Shown piece after piece: positions 1 through 5,213 of a DNA stretch of 8,283 nucleotides. The notes under the pieces are model-generated. The model was not told where the DNA came from. It saw only the letters and a list, made by a program, of their open reading frames with translations, and did no database searches. Location: positions 1-8,283 of the forward strand of contig JALNYO010000063.1 in NCBI GenBank assembly GCA_023229765.1, in the 5' to 3' direction. Within the stretch, counting starts at the first letter, position 1, and the number at the start of each line of letters is the position of its first letter. The DNA is from Syntrophales bacterium. Its GTDB lineage: Bacteria > Desulfobacterota > Syntrophia > Syntrophales > UBA5619. The translations under genes and the position numbers were made by a program.

Positions 1-13
1 GTGCATCAGCCAT
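1..13 (-). CDS. Start of an unknown gene running off the left edge
   Basis: Reading leftward, ATG at 13-11 is followed by GCT GAT GCA (Met-Ala-Asp-Ala) before the window ends. A good Shine-Dalgarno sequence, AAAGGAG, lies 8 nt upstream (rc of 22-28). Like the other loci here, the start codon sits just downstream of a repeat element (ending at about 31). Only four codons are visible, so the product cannot be named. Confidence 0.5.
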
Positions 14-30
14 TTTGATTCTCCTTTAAA

Positions 31-88
31 TGGGGACAGGCCCTGTGGCCATGGCCCGGGAAAAATGGGACAGGTACCTATTTTCCCT
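31..88. repeat. GGGACAG-type palindromic repeat, second repeat family
   Basis: This tract has two GGGACAGG cores and the nested palindromes ACAGG-C-CCTGT (36-46) and GGCCATGGCC (47-56), then CCGGGAAAAATGGGACAGG and TATTTTCCCT. The blocks CCTGTGGCC, a GGAAAA tract and CTATTTTCCCT recur in the same order at 3714-3752, so the two are related copies. A third element with GGGACAG and TTTCCC motifs lies at 2099-2166. This family is distinct from the GGGGGTCAGGTC repeat that follows it. Confidence 0.6.
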
Positions 89-91
89 AAA

Positions 92-133
92 TTTTGGGGG
101 TCAGGTCTTTAAATTTAGCGTTTTTGCCGGGGG
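92..133 (+). repeat. Joint repeat, copy 1
   Basis: Full copy: TTTT then GGGGGTCAGGTCTTTAAA, TTTAGCG, TTTTTGCCGGGGG (one extra C near the right end relative to other copies). It lies 90 nt beyond the stop of the orphan hicB. This is the only joint where the distance to the upstream stop codon is long, which suggests that something was lost there. Confidence 0.85.
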
Positions 134-223
134 AATAAGACACGATCCTCTTTCTTTGCCCGTTATGGCAACTGTAAATGGAGTTGCGCTTTGATCAGGA
201 TGCACAGCGTATTCTTTATCTCG

Positions 224-433
224 TTATGCCTCGGGATGGGTAATGAAAATTCTCGATGCCGTCGACGGGATAAAGCTGACATCTTCAGAACCCATGACCG
301 CCTGATAGGCATCTTGAATGTTTTTCTTCAATTCTTCAATGGTTTCTCCCTGACTGAACACGCCGGGAACCTCCAGAAGCCTTCCCACATACCAATCTTC
401 ATCTTGCCAAAATTCAAGGGTAAATTGTCTCAT
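224..433 (-). CDS. hicB: HicB-type antitoxin, orphan
   Basis: A 69-residue protein with the compact HicB partial RNase H-like fold pattern: a beta hairpin with FTLEFWQDEDWYVGRLLEVPGV, a glycine turn (FSQGETIEEL) and the helix EELKKNIQDAYQAV. HicB proteins bind and neutralise the HicA mRNA interferase and usually repress their own operon. The start is ATG at 433-431 with AGAGG about 8 nt upstream; the repeat at 450 lies only 17 nt from the start. No hicA is found on either side: upstream is a repeat and then vapC, and downstream are 90 nt without a recognisable HicA. The family call is good. The lack of a partner implies toxin loss or action in trans, which is inference. Confidence 0.8.
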   Translation of the reverse strand: MRQFTLEFWQDEDWYVGRLLEVPGVFSQGETIEELKKNIQDAYQAVMGSEDVSFIPSTASRIFITHPEA

Positions 434-449
434 CGGTGATACCTCTATT

Positions 450-485
450 GGGGGTCAGGTCTTTAAATTTAGCGTTTTGCGGGGG
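450..485 (+). repeat. Joint repeat, copy 2
   Basis: A 36-bp copy with four Ts before the terminal GCGGGGG. In gene direction it starts 25 nt after the vapC stop and ends 17 nt before the hicB start, so it fills nearly the whole intergenic space. Confidence 0.9.
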
Positions 486-510
486 CCTTTTGGCGGTCGG
501 CGCCCACGAT

Positions 511-906
511 TTACATCCAGTTATCAAGTTTCAACTCTTTGATACGCTTGAAATGCTTTGTATTGTTCGTCACCATCGTCAACCCATGGACAAGTGCGCA
601 AGCGGCAATAAACATGTCTGCGTCATCGATGATCATCCCGGCGTTTTCAAGAGATGCCTTCAGTTTCCCGAATGCCTCGCTAATCGCATCATCCGATTCG
701 ATGACGTTGATGCGATCGGTGAGATTTCGGATCATTGCAATGTTTTCGTCAACCCGTTCAGACTTATAGGCTCCATAGTACAGTTCACTGACAGTAATGA
801 AGGATACGAAAATGTTATCAATTCCGCCCGACAAGACCTTCTGCTCGATATGCTCATTCCCCTTGAGCCAGTAGACGCAGATGTCGGTGTCCAAGAGGTA
901 CTTCAC
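511..906 (-). CDS. vapC: VapC PIN-domain toxin (ribonuclease)
   Basis: A 131-residue PIN-domain protein of standard VapC length. The acidic metal-binding set is visible: D6 and D8 in LLDTDICVYWL, E41 in TVSELYYGA, D94/D97 in IDDADMFIAA, followed by the conserved TNN (113-115) and HF (118-119) near the end. VapC toxins are Mg-dependent endoribonucleases that cut tRNA or rRNA and are held inactive by VapB. The start is GTG at 906-904, overlapping the vapB stop by 4 nt (GTGA), so the pair is translationally coupled with the antitoxin first. All key residues are present, so this toxin looks intact. Confidence 0.93.
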   Translation of the reverse strand: MKYLLDTDICVYWLKGNEHIEQKVLSGGIDNIFVSFITVSELYYGAYKSERVDENIAMIRNLTDRINVIESDDAISEAFGKLKASLENAGMIIDDADMFIAACALVHGLTMVTNNTKHFKRIKELKLDNWM

Positions 907-1169
907 AGATCGACCTTTCTTCGGCCATAACCGCTGCGGTGCGTGGTAATATCCGCAATGATCTCATCTGCCGGACGATCGTCTTTCCAGACGCCGCAAA
1001 AGCCCGTTCTTTCGGTATCGGCGGCAGACTTGCGCCCGGCACGCCCGGCAACACTCTTGACGCCTTCTCTCAATGACCGCAACATCTTAACCGCCTGCGG
1101 CAGAACCGGTGGCGGCAGGGTTCTAATCTCCCCGAGAATGATTTCTTCGTATTTAGTTTGCGTTCGCAT
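903..1169 (-). CDS. vapB: VapB-type antitoxin
   Basis: An 88-residue protein beginning MRTQTKYEEIILGEIRTLPP, encoded directly upstream of vapC with a 4-nt overlap. The N-terminal half (about 1-45) has an antitoxin-like helical pattern with a conserved LPPPVLPQAVKML segment. The C-terminal tail RTGFCGVWKDDRPADEIIADI...HRSGYGRRKVDL resembles the extended toxin-wrapping tail of antitoxins paired with this kind of VapC. The start at 1169 is chosen because AAAGAGG lies about 7 nt upstream. A longer reading starting at 1211 would begin inside the repeat array and adds residues without antitoxin character. It is predicted to neutralise VapC and repress the operon; its DNA-binding fold is not certain from sequence. 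Confidence 0.85.
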   Translation of the reverse strand: MRTQTKYEEIILGEIRTLPPPVLPQAVKMLRSLREGVKSVAGRAGRKSAADTERTGFCGVWKDDRPADEIIADITTHRSGYGRRKVDL

Positions 1170-1189
1170 GGATTTACCTCTTTGGTCTT

Positions 1190-1282
1190 GGGGGTCTCTA
1201 AATTTAGGCAAGTCTTGGGGGTCAGGTCTTGAAATTTAGTTTTTGGGGGTCAGGTCTTTAAATTTAGCGTTTTGCGGGGGGG
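1190..1282 (+). repeat. Joint repeat, tandem cluster of three copies
   Basis: Three units stand head to tail: a decayed one at 1190-1208 (GGGGGTCTCTAAATTTAGG), a variant at 1217-1240 (TCTTGAAATTTAGT, right end missing) and a full copy at 1245-1282. The cluster lies between hepT (stop 19 nt away) and vapB (start 21 nt away). Tandem partial copies indicate repeated arrival or slippage at the same joint. Confidence 0.9.
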
Positions 1283-1301
1283 CTGTTTTTAAAATCCCGG
1301 G

Positions 1302-1721
1302 TTATTCAGCTTCTTTCGTTAAATGCAGGCTTATCCGTTCGAAAAGCGCGGCATAATCCGGCAGGCGGGCCAGAATGAGATTGAATGTTTCGGCGTCGTA
1401 GATGTGGCTGAGACGATTTCTGTCCTCGATGGCATCCAGCAGCAACAGGTAATCGTCCTCAGCAGCATAACCTCCAACGTAATAGGCTTTGATAACCTTC
1501 TTGGGCGCTGCTTCGTCTATACCGTCCCTTTCCTTGAGAAAGGCCTTGATTGCTTTCCAGCATAATTCCGTGGTGTACTCGAATTTTTGCGCCCGGCCAT
1601 TCTGAAATCCGTCGATAAGACGTTCGTCGGCAAGCTTTTCCTTGATCTCAGCGAGGTCTACCCGGGCCAGATAGGTGAACTTATCCAAGGCCTCTTTAAA
1701 CGCCACAATTCTTAAGTCCAT
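1302..1721 (-). CDS. hepT: HepT-like HEPN toxin (nucleotidyltransferase substrate-binding family)
   Basis: A 139-residue all-alpha HEPN protein of the HI0074/HepT type. The hallmark Rx4HxY motif is intact: R101-N-R-L-S-H106-I-Y108 in EDRNRLSHIYD, preceded by the typical FEYTTELCWKAIKAFL helix. HEPN toxins of this class are ribonucleases with R and H at the active site; the partner nucleotidyltransferase silences them by adding AMP to the motif tyrosine, known from the Shewanella MntA-HepT pair. It overlaps the upstream mntA by 10 nt. AGGA lies about 10 nt before its ATG. It looks fully functional by motif. Confidence 0.92.
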   Translation of the reverse strand: MDLRIVAFKEALDKFTYLARVDLAEIKEKLADERLIDGFQNGRAQKFEYTTELCWKAIKAFLKERDGIDEAAPKKVIKAYYVGGYAAEDDYLLLLDAIEDRNRLSHIYDAETFNLILARLPDYAALFERISLHLTKEAE

Positions 1722-2008
1722 GGGATTGCATCCTGTTTTACGCGTTCCCCAAAACGGCCGGTCAGTTGGGGAGTTGTCACGATTTCTACCCGGAAGGGCA
1801 CAAAGGATTCCTCGAGCTCATCGTTGAGCGCTCTCAGGATGCTAACGGGGATTTCGCCATCAATCCAGAGGTCGTAGTCCGAATTCCAGCGATTGTTGCC
1901 CCGGGCGCGCGAACCATAAAGATATATCGGCGCCTGCGCCGGAATATGCTCTCTCAAAGCCCGGCGGATATATGCTTCCGAGCGGTTAATGAGTTCTTCT
2001 CTGGTCAT
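1712..2008 (-). CDS. mntA: MntA-like minimal nucleotidyltransferase antitoxin
   Basis: A 98-residue MNT-family protein. The nucleotidyltransferase signature GSRARG...SDYDLWI is present: G32-S33 followed by D44-Y45-D46. The third carboxylate position appears to be E75 (FRVEIVTT) where Asp is common. MntA transfers AMP to the Tyr of the HepT Rx4HxY motif and so acts as an enzymatic antitoxin. It is the first gene of the pair, overlapping hepT by 10 nt. Oddly, no Shine-Dalgarno sequence precedes the ATG at 2008: the upstream bases read CCCCCCAAAAAAACT, the edge of the repeat, so the native ribosome binding site may have been replaced. Confidence 0.9.
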   Translation of the reverse strand: MTREELINRSEAYIRRALREHIPAQAPIYLYGSRARGNNRWNSDYDLWIDGEIPVSILRALNDELEESFVPFRVEIVTTPQLTGRFGERVKQDAIPWT

Positions 2009-2017
2009 AGTTTTTTT

Positions 2018-2054
2018 GGGGGGTCAGGTCTTTAAATTTAGCGTTTTTGCGGGG
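2018..2054 (+). repeat. Joint repeat, copy between marR and mntA
   Basis: Full copy with six Gs at the left and TTTTTGCGGGG at the right, preceded by a run of seven Ts. It approaches the mntA start codon to within 10 nt, the closest of all copies. Confidence 0.9.
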
Positions 2055-2082
2055 TGGAGATGATACAGCTCCGCCCTCTGGA

Positions 2083-2508
2083 TTACACCAGGGGCTTTGG
2101 CGCAATTAGGGACAGAGCCCCATTTCCCAAAAAGCCGGGAAAAAGGGCTCTGTCCCTAATTGCGCCGGACCGCTGCACCTCGGCCTGCAATTGCCGGATA
2201 TCCTGCGCCAACTGTTCGTACTCGGCCGTCTTGCGCTTGAAAAAGAGGTAGGTCATCCGGGCCTTTTCCTCGATCCCACAGGGGGTCAGGTTGTATAGAT
2301 ATGCGATTTTATTGTCTGATTTCCTGAAGTTCTCGACCTTTATAAAACCCTTGTCGATCAGGGCATTTATGAGGAAGTTGATCTTGCCGACGCTGATCCC
2401 CAGCCGGATGGAGAGCTCCCGCTGGCTCATCTCCGGGGAGCGCTCGATCTCGCGGATGATGTGGAGCGTCTCTTCTTTTTCAAGTCGGGCTGCAAGTGTA
2501 GCGGGCAT
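2083..2508 (-). CDS. MarR-family EPS-associated transcriptional regulator with repeat-encoded tail
   Basis: A 141-residue protein. Residues about 10-65 form a winged helix-turn-helix (MSQRELSIRLGISVGKINFLINALIDKGFIKVENF), then IAYLYNLTPCGIEEKARMTYLFFKRKTAEYEQLAQDIRQLQAEV, a pattern typical of the EPS-associated MarR family (usually about 105-115 residues) found in exopolysaccharide clusters. Residues 115-136 are encoded by the perfect 22-bp inverted repeat at 2099-2166, so the last 27 residues are a foreign tail reading GAIRDRALF...ALSLIAPKPLV. The start at 2508 is fixed by an in-frame stop three codons upstream; AGGA lies about 11 nt away. It probably regulated an EPS operon that contains or contained the dehydrogenase at 5214-7034; this link is inference. 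Confidence 0.85.
   Translation of the reverse strand: MPATLAARLEKEETLHIIREIERSPEMSQRELSIRLGISVGKINFLINALIDKGFIKVENFRKSDNKIAYLYNLTPCGIEEKARMTYLFFKRKTAEYEQLAQDIRQLQAEVQRSGAIRDRALFPGFLGNGALSLIAPKPLV
2099..2166. repeat. Long perfect hairpin inside the 3' end of the marR gene
   Basis: The 22-bp arms 2099-2120 and 2145-2166 are exact reverse complements. Inside them TTTCCC (2123-2128) pairs with GGGAAA (2137-2142), giving a cruciform of about 28 bp. The arm carries the motif AGGGACAGAGCCC, linking it to the GGGACAG elements at 31-88 and 3681-3790. There is no U-run after the stem on either strand, so it is not a classic intrinsic terminator. Confidence 0.9.
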
Positions 2509-2601
2509 CTGTGATCATATCCTGTCGTGTCTGGGTGTGTTCATTTAGTGAAGACCGCTGCGAACCTATTCGAAGCGCCCGCGGAAGTCAAGAGATATTT
2601 T

Positions 2602-2655
2602 GGGGGTCAGGATATTTTGGGGGTCAGGTCTTTAAATTTAGCGTTTTTGCGGGGG
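2602..2655 (+). repeat. Joint repeat with a duplicated left end
   Basis: A short copy GGGGGTCAGG (2602-2611) is followed by ATATTTT and then a full copy at 2619-2655. The 17-bp string ATATTTTGGGGGTCAGG occurs twice in direct succession. The full copy ends 14 nt from the mazF stop codon. The remaining 93 nt up to the marR start (2509-2601) hold no repeat and may contain the native marR promoter region. Confidence 0.9.
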
Positions 2656-2669
2656 TGGGATCGGGTCCC

Positions 2670-3047
2670 TTAAGTAATTTGCAACCCCAGTGTATGCCGC
2701 AACGCTGCATCAACGTGCCCCATTGGAAGTGTCCCAATGATCCGATCAATTTCAGTTTCGGCAACGGTAGCCAGATTATCAGTCATGACAACCGAATCCG
2801 TGAGCAAACCCGATTGCCGGCCTTCGAGTGTCGAAAGCTGGACAATAACACGGCTCCGGTGCTGAGCGCGAAGCATCCGACTGGTTATCATGGTCACGAT
2901 TATCTGCGGCAGCCCGGTTTGGAGGTTGTCGGCCTGAACAACCAATACCGGACGAGTCTTGGCTGTCCGCAAATCGGAATGGGGAAATAGCATTAAGACG
3001 ATATCGCCACGCTTATAGATTTGCTTTGGCTGCGTCATAGTTGTCAT
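2670..3047 (-). CDS. mazF: MazF/PemK-type mRNA interferase toxin
   Basis: A 125-residue PemK/MazF SH3-like barrel protein. Motifs in order: YKRGDIVLMLFPHSD (11-25), KTRPVLVV (30-37, with the conserved Arg-Pro of the active site at 32-33), VTMITSR (51-57, with the conserved Thr-Ser), GLLTDSVVMTDNLATV, and the closing DRIIGTLP. MazF-type enzymes cut mRNA at short sequence motifs independently of ribosomes. The start at 3047 (MTTMTQPKQIY) is chosen because GGAG lies about 5 nt upstream; a longer reading to 3125 would extend deep into the antitoxin gene. It overlaps the antitoxin by 35 nt, so the pair is coupled. All recognisable key positions are present. Confidence 0.9.
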   Translation of the reverse strand: MTTMTQPKQIYKRGDIVLMLFPHSDLRTAKTRPVLVVQADNLQTGLPQIIVTMITSRMLRAQHRSRVIVQLSTLEGRQSGLLTDSVVMTDNLATVAETEIDRIIGTLPMGHVDAALRHTLGLQIT

Positions 3048-3264
3048 ATATCTCCATTTCCGGGGTGTTCCAGTCTTCGGCGAAAGTTGCCAAACGCGCA
3101 CGCAAATCGGTGGCTTGCGCGACACTAATGCCGCGTGCCTGCAAGTCTATGCTACTGGCCCTGAGAAAAGTAACGACCACCGGTGTTTCATCAGTGATGT
3201 TTCGCGGCAGCTCAGACAAATGAATGTTACCGCTACGATAGACGCCTTGAATCGCTGTAAGCAT
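3013..3264 (-). CDS. Antitoxin of the MazF module (MazE-like, family not certain)
   Basis: An 83-residue protein beginning MLTAIQGVYRSGNIHLSELP and ending with the acidic tail EDWNTPEMEIYDNYDAAKANL. The start at 3264 follows an excellent AGGAGG, 4 nt before ATG; a longer reading to 3315 would begin in the repeat. The N-terminal beta-rich segment (IQGVYRSGNIHL...TPVVVTFL) is of a type often found directly upstream of MazF/PemK or VapC genes, and the acidic tail is typical of a toxin-binding segment. It overlaps mazF by 35 nt. The exact antitoxin family is not assigned with confidence. Confidence 0.8.
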   Translation of the reverse strand: MLTAIQGVYRSGNIHLSELPRNITDETPVVVTFLRASSIDLQARGISVAQATDLRARLATFAEDWNTPEMEIYDNYDAAKANL

Positions 3265-3281
3265 ATTTCCTCCTGTTTTTT

Positions 3282-3358
3282 GGGGGTCAGTTTTGGGGGT
3301 CTTTAAATCCAGCATTGCTGCGCAACGCTAAACTTAAAGACCCCATTCACCTGACCCC
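3282..3358. repeat. Joint repeat: truncated copy plus head-to-head inverted pair
   Basis: From the left: GGGGGTCAG (3282-3290), a second variant copy starting at 3295 (GGGGGTCTTTAAATCCAGC) and an inverted copy read on the minus strand from 3358 to 3327 (GGGGTCAGGTGAATGGGGTC and TTTAAGTTTAGCG). The outer arms 3296-3306 and 3334-3344 pair perfectly, and the inner GCATTGC...GCAACGC stem adds further pairs with a small loop at 3319-3321. It is the only place where the repeat stands in opposed orientations. It abuts the antitoxin start (18 nt) on one side and cuts the vapC stub on the other. Confidence 0.9.
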
Positions 3359-3415
3359 ATTCACCCTGTCAATAACCGCCCAGATGAAAATCTGTGTATC
3401 GATCAAGATCCGCAA
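3347..3415 (-). pseudogene. Truncated vapC (PIN toxin) stub
   Basis: A TTG at 3415 opens a frame of 22 codons reading LRILIDTQIFIWAVIDR before repeat-derived residues and a stop at 3349-3347. RILIDTQIFIW is the first strand and helix of a PIN domain with the first catalytic Asp at position 6, matching the start of VapC toxins of about 130 residues that are encoded right after Phd/YefM antitoxins. The reading overlaps the antitoxin gene by 13 nt, as expected for such a pair. Everything after residue 17 is replaced by the inverted repeat, so the toxin is dead. Confidence 0.8.
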
Positions 3416-3657
3416 CGATTTGCCTCGAATTCGGAAAGCAGATCGTCGGGCAACGGCGCGTCGAAATCTGCTGACACCTTCGCTTTGCCTTTGAGGATGC
3501 CGAAGCGGATTTTCAGCCCGCTCGCCTCGATTCTGGACATCCGCGCCATCGGTTTACCGGCCTTGGCTATGATAACATCTGCGCCGGAAGCTACATCTTT
3601 AAGCAACCGAGACAGGTGGGTTCTGGCTTCCTGAACATTATATGTTTGAGTATTCAT
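3403..3657 (-). CDS. Phd/YefM-family antitoxin, partner toxin truncated
   Basis: An 84-residue protein beginning MNTQTYNVQEARTHLSRLLKDVASGADVIIAKAGKPMARM, the standard Phd/YefM N-terminal DNA-binding fold (beta strand, EART helix, then GxPxA strand). The C-terminal tail (about 50-84, GILKGKAKVSADFDAPLPDDLLSEFEANR) has the usual acidic toxin-binding character, and FDAPLPDDLL is typical of partners of PIN toxins. The start at 3657 follows GGAGG with 5-6 nt spacing; the alternative start at 3669 would place that site inside the gene. It would repress its own promoter and neutralise VapC, but only a 16-codon vapC remnant follows. Confidence 0.9.
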   Translation of the reverse strand: MNTQTYNVQEARTHLSRLLKDVASGADVIIAKAGKPMARMSRIEASGLKIRFGILKGKAKVSADFDAPLPDDLLSEFEANRCGS

Positions 3658-3680
3658 GAAAACCTCCACAAAACTTTTAA

Positions 3681-3790
3681 AGGGGGGGACAGCTCCCGAT
3701 TATTAAATCCCATCCTGTGGCCCGGAAAAGCCGGTACAACTCCCTATTTTCCCTGCGATAAAATAGGGAGTCGCCCCGGTTTTTCCTCTG
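3681..3790. repeat. GGGACAG-type hairpin element
   Basis: A GGGGGGGACAGC motif is followed by a long imperfect palindrome. The inner arms 3739-3750 and 3760-3771 (ACTCCCTATTTT and its complement) are perfect. The outer arms 3724-3734 and 3776-3786 (GGAAAAGCCGG and CCGGTTTTTCC) have one mismatch, giving a 63-bp two-part stem. It shares ordered blocks with 31-88. It lies about 24 nt upstream of the antitoxin start at 3657, the same place that the other repeat occupies at other loci. Confidence 0.8.
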
Positions 3791-3799
3791 TGCAAGGTC

Positions 3800-3836
3800 G
3801 GGGGTCAGGTCTTTAAATTTAGCGTTTTGCGAGGGG
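3800..3836 (+). repeat. Joint repeat, copy downstream of the AlbA_2 gene
   Basis: Full copy with one substitution in the right end (GCGAGGGG). It starts 22 nt beyond the stop of the AlbA_2/wHTH gene and is directly followed, in gene direction, by the hairpin element at 3681-3790. Confidence 0.9.
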
Positions 3837-3858
3837 ACATGCTGACCCCATTTTTTTA

Positions 3859-5210
3859 TCACTTCACTCTCCAATAACCGTCGCGGTCGCTCCCGATTCG
3901 TTCCACCCGGTTTTCAGATTTGAGCGCGGCCAGATGGTCCTTGATGGTATTTGGACTTTTCCCCAACAATTGCGCCATCTCGCTGCGAGTAAGGTTTTGA
4001 TTTTCACGGAGGATGTCGAGAATTTGGTCCTTCGTTGACTTTTTCTGGGTGGTTATCCGGGTGGTTATCTGGGTGGCTTTCTGGGTGGCTTTGAAAAAGG
4101 TTACCCGAAACCCATCCTGGATCTCCTCAAACGACGGATCCTTTAGCCCGTATGACCTTATGGATTCCAATACCCGTTTGATGCCGGAACCGTATTTCTC
4201 AATGATCCCGGCTTCTTTAAAAAGCGTGGCGATCTGTTTGTTGCGGATGGCGGAGACGTAGTTTCCGCGCACCAACTGCTCTATCGACAGCCCGGCCATC
4301 AAGCGACCGGGATTGAAGAATTCTATCCGATCTTCAAATATTCTGATCATGGAATCGCTTGAACTCATGTAGTCGCGGTGGACAATCATGTTGACCACGA
4401 TTTCGCGAAGCGCCTGAAGGGGATAGTCCCAGCGTTCTTCCCGCTGTTTGTCTCCGGTAATGATGTAAGATCTATTCAGATGTTTTCGAATAAACGAGAG
4501 CGCCGCATCCACTTCACCAAACAGGTCCGATCGGATGGTTAGGCTGTCCTGAATGAGGGTGTCGCTATTAAAACGTCCTATCTCTATCGTGGATAAAAGG
4601 ACATCCTCCGCTGCAAAAAGCAGATAGCAGCCATTCGTAATCGATGTTTCTTTGATTAACTCGAATTTTTTAAGCACCGTGAGGGGATCGTCCAGAATGG
4701 GATTGGGGCGAATCCGATTTGATATTTCTATGAATTTGCTTACTTTCGCTAAAGAGATGTCCTCCAGTCCATGGCGGGTGTCGGAATAGAAATCCCAGCT
4801 TGTCTGATAACTTCGCAAATGAAGATCGGATATCTCGTGAATGGAGATCTGATGGTTTGCATTCCTGACTCTTTTCAGATATTTCCCTCGGCAGCTCACG
4901 GGCTTGATCGGAAACTCGTCGACCATAAAGATCACGACGTCTTTATGATCAATGGCAGCGGTCGCAACATCCGGTATAAGAGTTGGAAACGTGTTGGTTT
5001 TTATCTGATTGAGCCATTGCGGGATCGTCTCGTTGCCAAGCTGGACGCCGACAATCTTTCCGGAATCTGCAACACCGACAAAAACATACCCGCCCTTTGT
5101 ATTGGCAAAAGCGGCAATCGTTTCAATCGCCGCCTGATCAAGGGTGGATTTGAACTCGACCGTTTCGGATTCGCCTTTTTTATGAAATTCAGGATGGTTT
5201 CTTCATTCAT
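3859..5210 (-). CDS. AlbA_2 / HATPase_c_4 / winged-helix regulator, split by a -1 frameshift
   Basis: ATG at 5210 opens MNEETILNFIKK; the frame then runs into nonsense and stops at 5001 (69 residues). In the -1 frame, from GGC at 5175, an open reading continues GESETVEFKSTLDQAAIETIAAF without a stop to 3859. A frameshift at 5175-5181 therefore joins both into 450 residues. Domains: AlbA_2/Schlafen-like (13 to about 125, with ESETVEFK and NTKGGYVFVGVAD); a RecG-like HATPase_c_4 region (about 260-375, with LREIVVNMIVHRDY and EAGIIEKYGSGIKRV); a K/T/Q linker; and a winged helix (about 391-450, LTRSEMAQLLGKSPNTIKDHLAAL). Such proteins are putative ATP-binding transcriptional regulators. It starts 3 nt after the dehydrogenase stop (TAG AAA ATG) without a clear Shine-Dalgarno site, implying translational coupling. 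A true frameshift mutation or assembly error is the alternative to programmed shifting. Confidence 0.85.
4045..4092 (-). repeat. Four 12-bp tandem repeats in the AlbA_2 gene linker
   Basis: Four direct units of 12 bp (CTGGGTGGTTAT, CCGGGTGGTTAT and CTGGGTGGCTTT twice). In the gene they encode KATQ-KATQ-ITTR-ITTQ, a flexible linker between the ATPase-like domain and the winged helix. The period of four codons keeps the frame if units are gained or lost. Thr/Gln-repeat linkers at this place are known from related ATP-binding wHTH proteins. Confidence 0.9.
5175..5181 (-). promoter_or_regulatory. A-AAA-AAG slippery heptamer, possible -1 frameshift site
   Basis: In the zero frame from ATG 5210 the codons are ATA AAA AAG, so the heptamer A-AAA-AAG is phased exactly as needed for a tandem -1 slip, and slipping leads straight into the AlbA_2 frame (GGC GAA TCC). 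This is the same heptamer as in E. coli dnaX. No strong upstream Shine-Dalgarno-like stimulator or downstream hairpin is obvious. Loss of one A from an original run of seven would give the same sequence. Confidence 0.45.
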
Positions 5211-5213
5211 TTT

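Noticed and set aside
436..930. Plus-strand open frame of 164 codons
   Set aside because: It lies entirely over vapC and a repeat; the minus frame shows the full PIN motif set.
854..1054. Minus-strand open frame of 66 codons overlapping vapB and vapC
   Set aside because: It is an alternative frame inside two recognisable genes, with no ribosome binding site or family match.
2099..2166. Intrinsic terminator at the end of marR
   Set aside because: The stem is strong but no U-run follows on either strand, and the element lies inside the reading frame.
2511..2990. Plus-strand open frame of 159 codons
   Set aside because: It begins in an intergenic region, crosses a repeat and runs antisense to mazF; no family resemblance.
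3677..3874. Minus-strand open frame of 65 codons
   Set aside because: It consists almost wholly of the hairpin element and a joint repeat; no independent coding signal.
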